Part shown: in pieces, positions 56,657 to 64,000 of the stretch | Layout of the letters: each line of letters opens with the position of its first letter | Position numbering within the stretch: the stretch's first letter is position 1 | Origin: Mycobacterium colombiense | Lineage (GTDB): Bacteria; Actinomycetota; Actinomycetes; Mycobacteriales; Mycobacteriaceae | Assembly (NCBI RefSeq): GCF_001672755.1 | Contig: NZ_LZKI01000115.1 | Coordinates: 1-64,000, forward strand | Length of the DNA stretch: 64,000 nt | Direction: 5' to 3' | Notes under the pieces: generated by a model | Told to the model about the DNA's origin: nothing | What the model saw: only the letters and a program-made list of their open reading frames with translations | Database searches by the model: none | Position numbers and translations under genes: made by a program

Positions 56657-56986
56657 CTACGAGCGCACCCACTGCGTGATCTCTGGCGTCACCGGATCCG
56701 TGATGTCGTCGAATTCGGGATGCTTCTTGAGCACCGTGCCGATCATCGAGCACACCGGAACGATGCGCTTGCCCTCATCCCGCGCCTCGTTGAGCGCCTC
56801 CTCGACAAGGATTGTCGCCAGCCCGCGTCCGCCGTAAGCCGGATCGATTTCGGTGTGGTAGAAGACGCGCTGATCGCCGCGGTCGGCGAAATCGGCCAGC
56901 CCCACCGTCTTACCCTCGACGGCGATCGTGTATTTGCCCTCCTCGAGGCGAACCGTGGCTTCGGCGCCGGTCTTATCGGTTGTCAT
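56657..56986 (-). CDS. GNAT-like acetyltransferase, YjdJ/DUF type
   Basis: 109 aa. The short N-acetyltransferase fold (Acetyltransf_CG type) has FYHTEIDPAYGGRGLATILV with the acetyl-CoA loop GGRGLA. It is followed by IVPVCSMIGTVLKKHPEF, the typical C-terminal strand and helix. The substrate is unknown. The start overlaps the 3' end of the pirin gene by 14 bp, which suggests co-translation. The 219 bp on its left side (56438-56656) hold nothing recognisable. Confidence 0.85.
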   Translation of the reverse strand: MTTDKTGAEATVRLEEGKYTIAVEGKTVGLADFADRGDQRVFYHTEIDPAYGGRGLATILVEEALNEARDEGKRIVPVCSMIGTVLKKHPEFDDITDPVTPEITQWVRS

Positions 56987-57968
56987 CTGTGCTCCCCTTT
57001 CTTTGCGGTGTCGGTCGGGGCCGCAGCCGGGCGGTCGGCAGCGGCGGGGCGGGCAGTCGGGCGAGCGCTCCCCGGTATCCCTGGACGGCGCCGAATCGGT
57101 CGTCGGCGTCCTCCCACAGTTGTCGGTAATCGACGATGTCCTCGTGGCTTCGGCCGACGAAGTTCCACCACATCACCAACTCTTCCGTGAACGGTGTGCC
57201 GCCGAGCAGCAGCACCCGCGCGGGGCCCTCCCCCGCATTGCGTACCTGCAGCCGCGCGCGGCCGGGACTGCGGTACGCCAATTCGGCGATCGCCAGGACC
57301 ACCTCGTCCACGTGTACGGTCCCGGAATCGCAGAGCACCCCGTGCTCGAAGGCCGGGTTCACGTCGATGTCCAGGGCGGCCCCGGCGTCGAGATCGATCT
57401 GGGCACCCAGCAATGGCGTAGCCGTCGGCACCGGTGATCGGTCGCCGGCCAGCTTGCCGAGAAAGACCCGCGCGGTGGCGCCCGGAAGCGCCACGGGCGC
57501 GGGCGTGTAATGGGCGAAGTCACGTCCGGTGTCGCGATCGGCTGCGGGCAGCGCGACCCAGAGCTGGACGCCGTGCAACAGGGCACCGGAATCGAGTGAG
57601 ACTTCCGAATGGCAGATGCCGGCCCCCGCCGTCATCAGGTTCAGCTCGCCGGGCCTGACAACCGCGTGCACGCCGGCGCTGTCGCGGTGCTCCACTTCCC
57701 CACTGAACAACCAGCTGACGGTTTGTAGTCCCGTATGGGGGTGCGGAGGGACGTCCATTCGCGCGGCGACGGGACCGTAGCGGTCGATGAAGCACCACGC
57801 CCCGACGAGCGAGCGCTGTCGCTGCGGAAGGGTGCGTTGCACCCGGATCGCCCTAGGGCCGCCCAACGGAACCTCTCGCGGCTGGAGCACCTCCACCATT
57901 GCTGAGGTATCCAGATGTTGTGAAGCGGCGCAAGCGACTTCGGCCGGCGCGGCTTCAAGATTGCTCAT
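56973..57968 (-). CDS. Pirin family protein
   Basis: 331 aa double-cupin. The N-terminal cupin has the metal-ligand pattern HPHTGLQTVSWLFSGEVEHR and ICHSEVS, the His and Glu set of pirins. The C-terminal cupin has DVNPAFEHGVLCD and ends with NFVGRSHEDIVDYRQLWED. Pirins are iron proteins with quercetinase or regulatory roles; the exact role here is open. It lies between an acyl-CoA dehydrogenase (63-bp gap) and a GNAT gene on the same strand, so the three may form an operon. Confidence 0.92.
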   Translation of the reverse strand: MSNLEAAPAEVACAASQHLDTSAMVEVLQPREVPLGGPRAIRVQRTLPQRQRSLVGAWCFIDRYGPVAARMDVPPHPHTGLQTVSWLFSGEVEHRDSAGVHAVVRPGELNLMTAGAGICHSEVSLDSGALLHGVQLWVALPAADRDTGRDFAHYTPAPVALPGATARVFLGKLAGDRSPVPTATPLLGAQIDLDAGAALDIDVNPAFEHGVLCDSGTVHVDEVVLAIAELAYRSPGRARLQVRNAGEGPARVLLLGGTPFTEELVMWWNFVGRSHEDIVDYRQLWEDADDRFGAVQGYRGALARLPAPPLPTARLRPRPTPQRKGSTDDNR

Positions 57969-58031
57969 CGTCCACCCTCCGTCGCGGGGCCCTCGCGCGA
58001 GCGCCGTCTTCCGCGACCGTACCCGCCACGC

Positions 58032-59414
58032 CTACTTGCGCGGGGGTCGCAGCGCCTTCATGGCCAGTCGCATGACGGGCTCGGGTACGCGATCCTTCAT
58101 CGACAGGGCGCCTTCGGCTGCGCGGGAGCGCAGCGGGGTGCCCCGCCCGAATACCCGGTTCAGCGGCCCCCCGGACGGCTCGAGCACCACATGCAGCGGC
58201 GGGGTACCGACGGCGGCACCCAGCGCGTTGGAGATGACCATCCGCTGGATCTCGCTTGTTCCTTCAAAGATGGTGTACAGCTTGGCATCCCGATACCATT
58301 TCTCCACCGGATGATCGGTGATGTAACCCCAGCCGCCCATGGTCTGGATAGCGCGTTCGGTGGCCTTGACCGCGACTTCGCTGGCGGCCATCTTCGACAT
58401 CGAACCCTCACCCCGTTCGAAGGGGACGTTGTTGGCCGCCATCCACGACGCACGCCAGGTGAGCAGCCGGGCGGCGTCGATCTGGGTGGCCAGCTCCGCC
58501 AGCGGGAACGCGATGCCCTGGTTGTCGATGATGGGCCCGCCGAAGGCCTCTCGCTCGGTGGCGTACGTGGTGGCGTACTCGAGCGCCGCGCGGGCGATGC
58601 CGATGGCCTGGGCGGCGACCATGGGCCGGGTCTGCTCGAAGGTGCCCAATGTGGCTGAACCGGACCGCTTTCCGCCCGCCACGACCTCCCTGGCCTTGGC
58701 GAGCTTGTGCTCGAGCTTTTCTTCACCGCCGAGCAGATTGGCGCGGGGAACGCGCACGCCTTCGAAGAGCAGCTCGGCGGTGTGAGAGGCCCGACAGCCC
58801 AGTTTGTCCAGCTTTCGCACCATCTTCAGTCCGGGCGCGCCGCCCGGGACCACGAACAGTGCCTGACCGCGATGGCCGAGCTCCTCGTCGACCACGGCGT
58901 TGACCACGTGCACGTTGGCGATGCCGCCATTGCCGATCCACATCTTGTGGCCGTCGATGATCCAGTCGTCACCGTCGCGGCGCGCATGGGTGCGCAGGTT
59001 ACGCACATCGCTACCGCCCTCGGGCTCGGAGATGGCCAGGGCGGCCAGCTTGAGATCTCCTGGTGTGCCGAAACATTCGGGCGCCCACTCGAGCATCTGC
59101 TCCGGCGACGCGGCCTGTCCGATGGCGGAGAGTGCCAGCGCCGGCATGACGATCGCCAAGCCGATGCCCGCGCAGCCCCAGAACAACTCCTCCATGAACA
59201 TCGGCAGGGATATACCCGTCGGATCGCCGATCAGATCGCGGTAGAACAGCGGGCTGTAGAAACCCTGCTGTGCCGCCTCCTCCAGCACCGCCCAGGGAAA
59301 TTCCTGTCGCTGGTCGTAGTCGAGCGCGACTGGGCGTATTACGGATTCGGCGAACTCGTGCGTGCGCCGGGCAAGGTCGTGTTGTGCCGCCGTCGGGGTC
59401 AGGTCGAACGTCAT
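58032..59414 (-). CDS. Acyl-CoA dehydrogenase (FadE-type)
   Basis: 460 aa. The fold is complete: N-terminal helices, then the flavin loop LAALAISEPEGGSD and WIIDGHKMWIGNGG. The C-terminal helices hold GGWGYITDHPVEKWYRDAK and YTIFEGTSEIQRM, where the Glu of FEGTSE is the catalytic base. It oxidises an acyl-CoA to enoyl-CoA with FAD; the chain type is unknown. The end (about 60 residues after the fold) is longer than in short-chain enzymes. It heads a likely operon with pirin and GNAT. Confidence 0.93.
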   Translation of the reverse strand: MTFDLTPTAAQHDLARRTHEFAESVIRPVALDYDQRQEFPWAVLEEAAQQGFYSPLFYRDLIGDPTGISLPMFMEELFWGCAGIGLAIVMPALALSAIGQAASPEQMLEWAPECFGTPGDLKLAALAISEPEGGSDVRNLRTHARRDGDDWIIDGHKMWIGNGGIANVHVVNAVVDEELGHRGQALFVVPGGAPGLKMVRKLDKLGCRASHTAELLFEGVRVPRANLLGGEEKLEHKLAKAREVVAGGKRSGSATLGTFEQTRPMVAAQAIGIARAALEYATTYATEREAFGGPIIDNQGIAFPLAELATQIDAARLLTWRASWMAANNVPFERGEGSMSKMAASEVAVKATERAIQTMGGWGYITDHPVEKWYRDAKLYTIFEGTSEIQRMVISNALGAAVGTPPLHVVLEPSGGPLNRVFGRGTPLRSRAAEGALSMKDRVPEPVMRLAMKALRPPRK

Positions 59415-59508
59415 GGGTGCGCCTCTAGGTCGACAGACTGGTCTTGCCGACCCCGACTACCCCGTTGACCGGCCCAGCAAACTGCCGCCCCGGCCTCTCG
59501 GCGAAATG

Positions 59509-59925
59509 TCAGGCAGCCGAACGGGGTTTGACTTGCGCCAGCGGCAGGTGCAGCACGACCGCGGCCACCGGGACCGCTTCGTGTTCGTGGCGTGCCAGCA
59601 GGGCGGCATTCTCGGGAAGTTGCCGGGCATTGATCTCGCCGGAGGCGATACGCCGGAGGACGTCGTGTGCGTGAGCGAGCTGGTCCCGCTTGCGGTATTG
59701 ACCGCCCGGCAGCTTCACCCCGGCCCACACGCCGTACTCCTCGCGGTGTGCGATGGCGTGGGCGGCGCAGCGGCGCTGTTGTGCCAGTGGGCAGCGGCGC
59801 AAGCACTGGATCCGCGCCTCGGTGGCCGACCGCTCGTATGCGCGTGCCTTCGCGGCGCCGTCACCACCGTCGTCGTCGGGGTAGCCGAACCACAGTTCCG
59901 GATTGGCTGCGCAGGGGTGTCCCAT
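59509..59925 (-). CDS. whiB5: WhiB-family iron-sulfur regulator WhiB5
   Basis: 138 aa from ATG 59925, with AAGGAG upstream. Four cysteines (5, 41, 45 and 53) should hold a [4Fe-4S] cluster. The spacing is C-x3-C-x7-C at the end of the motif, unlike the common C-x2-C-x5-C. The turn GVWAGVKLPGGQYRKR is the WhiB GVWGG-like signature with a basic DNA-binding stretch. Length and start match Rv0022c from memory. It is divergent from the XRE regulator (144 bp), as in M. tuberculosis. The family links redox state to virulence and envelope genes. Confidence 0.92.
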   Translation of the reverse strand: MGHPCAANPELWFGYPDDDGGDGAAKARAYERSATEARIQCLRRCPLAQQRRCAAHAIAHREEYGVWAGVKLPGGQYRKRDQLAHAHDVLRRIASGEINARQLPENAALLARHEHEAVPVAAVVLHLPLAQVKPRSAA

Positions 59926-60069
59926 GTCGGTCTCCTTGGTCGAGCGTGAAACGTAGACGGAAGCGTATACGCAATCTGCGGCCCGGCGCAAGAGAAACGA
60001 GACAGAAACGTATATACCGATAGTGGGGGCGCTAGCTGTGTAATATCCGGCCCATGGCCGGAGCGTGCG

Positions 60070-60855
60070 GTGACCCGTGAATCGGCCGGTGCGGCCATCC
60101 GGGCGCTGCGTGAATCGCGCGATTGGTCGCTGGCCGACCTTGCTGCCGCGACCGGGGTCAGCATCATGGGACTGAGCTTCCTCGAGCGCGGAGCCCGCAA
60201 GCCGCACAAAAGCACAGTTCAGAAGATCGAAAATGGCCTTGGGCTGCCGCCGGGCACCTACTCGCGGCTGTTGGTGGCCGCCGACCCGGACGCCGAGCTG
60301 GCGCGTCTGATGGCCGCGCAGCCGCCGGCGCCCATGCCCACGCGGCGCAGCGGACCGGTGGTGGTGGACCGCCACAGCGACACGGAAGTGCTGGAGGGCT
60401 ACGCCGAAGCGCAGCTCGATGCCCTCAAATCCGTCATCGATCGATTGCCTGCGACAACATCAAACGAATATGAGACGTATATTCTGTCTGTGATCGCGCA
60501 GTGCGTGAAGGCAGAGATGCTCGCCGCCAGCTCCTGGCGGGTGGCCGTGAACGCCGGCGCCGACTCGACCGGCCGGCTGATGGAGCATCTGCAAGCCCTG
60601 GAGGCGACGCGCGCGGCGCTGCTGGAGCGGATGCCTACCAGCTTGAGCGCCCGATTCGACCGCGCGTGCGCGCAGTCGTCGTTGCCGGAGACCATCATCG
60701 CGGCACTGGTCGGCGTGGACGTCGAAGAGATGTGGGACATCCGCAACCGAGGGGTGATCGCGCCGGGTGCTCTGCCCCGCGTCCGCGCCTTCACCGAGGC
60801 GGTCGATTCCAACGCCAAAGAGGAAAGCCAAGCCGACGACGAGGGGGCGCCGTGA
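60070..60855 (+). CDS. XRE-family transcriptional regulator, Rv0023-like
   Basis: 261 aa from GTG 60070. An HTH_XRE domain at residues 7-62 (LRESRDWSLADLAAATGVSI and SFLERGARKPHKSTVQKIEN) is followed by a Pro linker and a helical C-terminal domain of unknown ligand. It is the likely regulator of the coupled downstream genes, since its stop overlaps the NlpC gene by GTGA. Length is close to Rv0023 (about 256 aa, from memory). The divergent whiB5 may share its promoter region. Confidence 0.88.
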   Translation: MTRESAGAAIRALRESRDWSLADLAAATGVSIMGLSFLERGARKPHKSTVQKIENGLGLPPGTYSRLLVAADPDAELARLMAAQPPAPMPTRRSGPVVVDRHSDTEVLEGYAEAQLDALKSVIDRLPATTSNEYETYILSVIAQCVKAEMLAASSWRVAVNAGADSTGRLMEHLQALEATRAALLERMPTSLSARFDRACAQSSLPETIIAALVGVDVEEMWDIRNRGVIAPGALPRVRAFTEAVDSNAKEESQADDEGAP

Positions 60856-61673
60856 GTCGAACCGAAGTCGAGGCATTGAGCCGCGCCCATCAGCTGTTCG
60901 CCGGCAGCACGCATCCCTCCTCCCTGGACGCAGGCACCGCCCACTACCGCAACATGTTGCAGCAGGCCGCCCGACTGAGCGACAAGATGGCGCACGGCGG
61001 TTACCAACTCGCGGTCGACCACAGCCGGCAACGGCTCACCGCGGCGGCCGGCACCGACGCCGCGGCCTCTGACGTCATCGCCGACGCGCACCGCGATCGG
61101 GCACAGGCCCGCGACCTGACTCGAAGCGTGCTGGACGCGGCCCGCGCGGACGCCGATCGGCCCGCGACGCCGCTGGCCCAGCGGGAGGCGATGCGGCGCC
61201 GCGCGACTCGCCTGCGTGCCCAACGCGCGCACGTCGTGTCGGCACGCTCGCGTGCGCGACAGCGCTACGCGGAACTGCTGGCGCTGCGCTATCGGCTCCG
61301 CCACGACCGTCGGCTCGGGCGGGCGGGACTGCCGAACGGGCGGGCCGCACTCGCCGTGCGCGCCGCCTTGTCTCGCTTGGGCCGACCGTATGTCTGGGGC
61401 GCGACCGGACCCGACCAGTTCGACTGTTCCGGGCTGGTGCAGTGGAGCTACGCGCAGGCCGGCGTGCACCTGGATCGCACCACGTATCAACAGATCAACG
61501 ACGGCTTCCCGGTGACCCGTGCGCAGGTGCGGCCCGGTGATCTGGTGTTCCCGCACGCCGGCCACGTGCAGCTGGCGATCGGGAACAACCTGGTTGTGGA
61601 AGCGCCCTATTCGGGCGCCTCGGTGCGAATAAGCCGCATGGGCAACAACGTTGCGATCCGCCGACCGATATGA
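60852..61673 (+). CDS. NlpC/P60 peptidoglycan endopeptidase, Rv0024-like
   Basis: 273 aa from GTG 60852. A helical Ala/Arg-rich N-terminal half is followed by an NlpC/P60 domain (about 165-273): RPYVWGATGPDQFDCSGLVQ with the catalytic Cys in DCSGL, then GDLVFPHAGHVQLAIGN with the catalytic His. Such enzymes cut the peptide stem of peptidoglycan. No classical signal peptide is seen, so export by ESX may be needed. DUF4226 and ESX-type genes follow directly. Confidence 0.9.
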   Translation: MSRTEVEALSRAHQLFAGSTHPSSLDAGTAHYRNMLQQAARLSDKMAHGGYQLAVDHSRQRLTAAAGTDAAASDVIADAHRDRAQARDLTRSVLDAARADADRPATPLAQREAMRRRATRLRAQRAHVVSARSRARQRYAELLALRYRLRHDRRLGRAGLPNGRAALAVRAALSRLGRPYVWGATGPDQFDCSGLVQWSYAQAGVHLDRTTYQQINDGFPVTRAQVRPGDLVFPHAGHVQLAIGNNLVVEAPYSGASVRISRMGNNVAIRRPI

Positions 61674-61721
61674 CAAGCCAAGACCGCCCGGTAATGCGGG
61701 CACGACGAATAGGGTGAGCCG

Positions 61722-62087
61722 ATGCCGGAACAACAACCGGGGCCCTCGCTAGAGGCCGTCGAGGCACGGCGGGCCGCGCTGGCGAGTCAGCACGGAACGG
61801 CGTCGGAAGCCGATCGGGTGCTGACCGAGGTGCTGACGAGCGCTCACGAGGCAGCGCGCGAGAGCGTCCGGCGATTGGACTCCATCGCCGAGCAGATCGA
61901 CCACGCGACCGTGAACCAGGCGGACCTCGCGCTCGATACGCCCATGGGGGCGCGCGAGTTTCAAAAATTCCTGATGGCCAAGCAACGCGAGATCGCCTCG
62001 GTCGTGGCCGAAGCACGCGAATTCGGCCAGTCGAAAAGGTCGGTGTTGCAAAGCCTCCGGGCCCGGTACGCCGCCGACCGAGGCTAG
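61722..62087 (+). CDS. DUF4226 protein, Rv0025-like
   Basis: 121 aa, entirely helical. The DUF4226 region carries LDTPMGAREFQKFLMAKQRE, also found in the next gene. Length matches Rv0025 (about 120 aa). It is 48 bp after the NlpC gene in the same direction. The function is unknown; the family occurs next to ESX genes and NlpC/P60 enzymes in mycobacteria. Confidence 0.85.
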   Translation: MPEQQPGPSLEAVEARRAALASQHGTASEADRVLTEVLTSAHEAARESVRRLDSIAEQIDHATVNQADLALDTPMGAREFQKFLMAKQREIASVVAEAREFGQSKRSVLQSLRARYAADRG

Positions 62088-62222
62088 CCGGAACTAGTCC
62101 ACACCGTGCGATGCAGTGAATTGTCGGCGGCGGTGCCCCTGAGTACTGTCGCCGAACATGGAGGGGTCGCGTCGTTTCCTGCAGCAGCTTTCGAGCAGGC
62201 TGTGGCGCCGCCTGGCTGGCTG

Positions 62223-63680
62223 ATGTCGGCATATGACGACCTGCTCGCCGCGGTCAGATACGTCCGCGACCGCACCGGCGACCCGAACGCATGGCAGACG
62301 GGATTGGCGCCCGCCGAAGTGACCGCCGTGATCACGCCGACCACTCGGCCCGAACAGGTCGAGGCGATCCTGCGCAAGATCCGCCAGCAGCACGCCGGCG
62401 TCTTCGGCGCCGCAACGGCGGCCAATCCGCCCGTGCAGCGGCCGTCCGCCGAAACCTCGGCACTGCCGGATCGCGAGACGGGCGCCGCGGCCGAGGCCAT
62501 TGCCAATGCCGAAGCCGCTCTTGCGCAACAGAATTCGACGAGCTCGCAGCTGGACATGCAGGTGGTCTCGGCGATCCTGAACGCGCACCTGCGTGCGGTC
62601 GACGGCAGAGAAGCTCTGACCAAGCTGCAACACGAAACCGAAGCCGCGGTGCGGACCAGATCAGACCTGGACACCCCGGCGGGGGCCCGGGACTTCCAGC
62701 GGTTTCTCATCGGCAAGCTCCGAGACATCCGCGAGATCGTCCTGAACGCCAGCCTGGACGACACGTCGAAGTCAGCGCTGATGGCCGCCTGGACGTCGCT
62801 GTACGACGCCTCCAAAGGGGAACCGCATGCGCCAGGCGAACGGCCGGGGACGGCGGTGCCGGTTGGTGATACACCCGCCGGCGACGCGACCGATGATCTC
62901 GACGCCGATTGGGATCCGCTGCTGGACTCCTTGTTTGCCGACGATGACGGCCTGTCCGGGGATGTGCCGGGGCCGAATCCGGGCGCGGGCGCGGCGATGC
63001 CGGCCGTACCGCAGCCGCCGATGGTGCCCACCATGCCCACCATGCCCAACTTCGGTGGTGGCTCACTGCCGGGGCTCGGCTCCACGCCGTCGATGGCCGG
63101 TTGGGAGCCCGGCGGACTTCCGCTCTCCGGACCAGAAGGTGGCGACGGGGCCGATCCGGCTCTTCAAGATCTGGCCGACGAGGAACTGCCGGACGACCAG
63201 GACCCGGGAGCGCGCGACGCCTCGGACGAGGTGGCGGGTGGCACCGACGCCCAGCACGGCACGTCGTCCGATGAGCCGCCGGCCGGTCCGACACCGGTGA
63301 CCTTGCCCGACGGGGAAACGGTGACCGCCGCCAGTCCCCAGTTGGCGGCCGCGATCACGGCCGCCGTCGCCGGCACCCCGATAGCGGAGGCTTTCCAACA
63401 GCAGGGGATGACCATTCCCCCACCGGGAACCGCGGTGCCCAGCCCCATCGATGCCCTGCAGGTGGTACCCGGCGATATCGGGATGTTCACCGATCGCCAC
63501 GCACTCGCCCTCGGCTCCGGCAAGGCGCTTTACGACGGCCAAATTCAACACATCGCCACCGTGAGCGGGCCGACCTTCTTAGGCTGGGAGCATCCGCCGG
63601 CGGCGGCCGCGGCAGTACCGACGCCGGCCAAGCCTGACCCACCGACACCCACCCGGCCGGCGACCTCGTCGACCACCTGA
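62223..63680 (+). CDS. Large DUF4226 protein, Rv0026-like
   Basis: 485 aa using ATG 62223 (MSAYDDLLAAVRYVRDRTGD); the frame is open from GTG 62106 and no clear ribosome site decides. A small N-terminal helical domain (1-60) precedes a DUF4226 unit (about 95-200, LDTPAGARDFQRFLIGKLRD). A long acidic Pro/Gly linker with MPTMPTMP-like repeats follows. The C-terminal part ends PGDIGMFTDRHALALGSG, which resembles the His-bearing second half of NlpC/P60 without the catalytic Cys half. It ends in a Pro/Thr tail. Rv0026 is about 448 aa from memory. Probably an exported partner of the NlpC gene. Confidence 0.8.
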   Translation: MSAYDDLLAAVRYVRDRTGDPNAWQTGLAPAEVTAVITPTTRPEQVEAILRKIRQQHAGVFGAATAANPPVQRPSAETSALPDRETGAAAEAIANAEAALAQQNSTSSQLDMQVVSAILNAHLRAVDGREALTKLQHETEAAVRTRSDLDTPAGARDFQRFLIGKLRDIREIVLNASLDDTSKSALMAAWTSLYDASKGEPHAPGERPGTAVPVGDTPAGDATDDLDADWDPLLDSLFADDDGLSGDVPGPNPGAGAAMPAVPQPPMVPTMPTMPNFGGGSLPGLGSTPSMAGWEPGGLPLSGPEGGDGADPALQDLADEELPDDQDPGARDASDEVAGGTDAQHGTSSDEPPAGPTPVTLPDGETVTAASPQLAAAITAAVAGTPIAEAFQQQGMTIPPPGTAVPSPIDALQVVPGDIGMFTDRHALALGSGKALYDGQIQHIATVSGPTFLGWEHPPAAAAAVPTPAKPDPPTPTRPATSSTT

Positions 63681-63730
63681 CAAAAATGAATCCGCCGGCA
63701 CAACCGGCGGTCGTCAACAGGAGACAGCGG

Positions 63731-64000
63731 ATGGCAGATTCGATTCATGTAGTGCCTGCGCACCTACGTCAGGCCGCCGCGCACCACCAGGACACCTCGG
63801 AATATTTGCGTACCGTTCCGTCGTCGCACGCCGCGATCCAAGAAAGCCTCGATTCGCTCGGGCCGATCTTCAGTGAACTGCGCGACGCGGGCCGGGAACT
63901 GCTGGAACTTCGACGCCAGTGTTATGAGCAGCAAGCAGCTGACCACGCGGATCTGGCCGACAAACTGACCGTTTCGGCGACGATGTGGGAACAGCACGAG
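63731..64000 (+). CDS. ESX-type small protein (DUF2580), Rv0027-like, 3' end outside window
   Basis: First 90 codons (ATG 63731). The start MADSIHVVPAHLRQAAAHHQ is typical of DUF2580 (ESX-1 secretion-associated, EspC-like) proteins: short helical hairpins of about 105 aa that are secretion substrates or partners. A possible WxxxE-type motif (WEQHE) lies at the end of the window. A GACAGCGG region precedes the ATG. It closes the whiB5-Rv0027 block. Confidence 0.85.
   Translation, partial: MADSIHVVPAHLRQAAAHHQDTSEYLRTVPSSHAAIQESLDSLGPIFSELRDAGRELLELRRQCYEQQAADHADLADKLTVSATMWEQHE

Overview
The window is a chromosome segment spanning the replication origin of a Mycobacterium. It carries the classic mycobacterial oriC order (trxB2-trxC-cwlM-...-parB-parA-rsmG-jag-yidC-yidD-rnpA-rpmH-dnaA-oriC-dnaN-recF-dciA-gyrB-gyrA), followed by the crgA/pknB/pknA/pbpA/rodA/pstP/fhaB/fhaA cell-envelope block and the whiB5-Rv0023-Rv0024-Rv0025-Rv0026-Rv0027 block. 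Proteins match M. tuberculosis orthologues in length and motif, as judged from memory of those proteins. High G+C, GTG/TTG starts and a Mas-like polyketide synthase also fit. The extra gene sets point to a non-tuberculous species. GyrA has no intein, which argues against intein-carrying species such as M. kansasii. The species cannot be named from sequence alone.

Layout: (1) 1-8.3 kb: thioredoxin system, the MurA regulator CwlM, chromosome partitioning (ParA/ParB with two parS sites, each inside a coding sequence) and the leftward rpmH-rnpA-yidD-yidC-jag-rsmG-parA-parB run. (2) 8.3-19.8 kb: dnaA promoter region with DnaA boxes, dnaA, oriC, dnaN, recF, dciA, gyrB, gyrA and a DUF3566 membrane protein. 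(3) 19.8-20.1 kb: tRNA-Ile(GAT) and tRNA-Ala(TGC). (4) 20.3-39.2 kb: accessory region between tRNA-Ala and cwsA. It has a Mas-like type I PKS, PapA-type acyltransferase, UGT-like glycosyltransferase, Gap-like membrane protein, RgpF-like glycosyltransferase, fatty-acyl-AMP ligase and Rv2952-like methyltransferase, then a degenerate cyclase/ATPase regulator, a TetR regulator and a P450. (5) 39.2-52.5 kb: conserved envelope and division block (cwsA, ppiA, Rv0010c-like, crgA, Rv0012-like, trpG, pknB-pknA-pbpA-rodA-pstP-fhaB, fhaA). (6) 52.8-59.4 kb: tRNA-Leu(CAG) with a strong terminator, then a second variable stretch: SnoaL-like and DinB-like proteins, a candidate polymorphic toxin with a putative immunity gene, GNAT, pirin and acyl-CoA dehydrogenase. 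(7) 59.5-64 kb: whiB5, an XRE regulator, an NlpC/P60 hydrolase, two DUF4226 proteins and the start of an ESX-type small protein.

How the parts fit: region 2 builds and regulates the replisome, and region 1 segregates the new origins. Region 5 is one signalling unit. PknB/PknA and the phosphatase PstP set phosphorylation of envelope proteins (FhaA, FhaB/FipA and CwlM from region 1), while PbpA, RodA, CrgA and CwsA carry out or place peptidoglycan synthesis. Region 4 reads as an acylated-glycolipid locus: FAAL activates a fatty acid, the PKS extends it with methyl branches, PapA esterifies it to a glycosyl acceptor, two glycosyltransferases and a methyltransferase build the head group, and the Gap-like protein helps export it. 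Its product is not known to me. Regions 4 and 6 hold the most interesting unexplained material.
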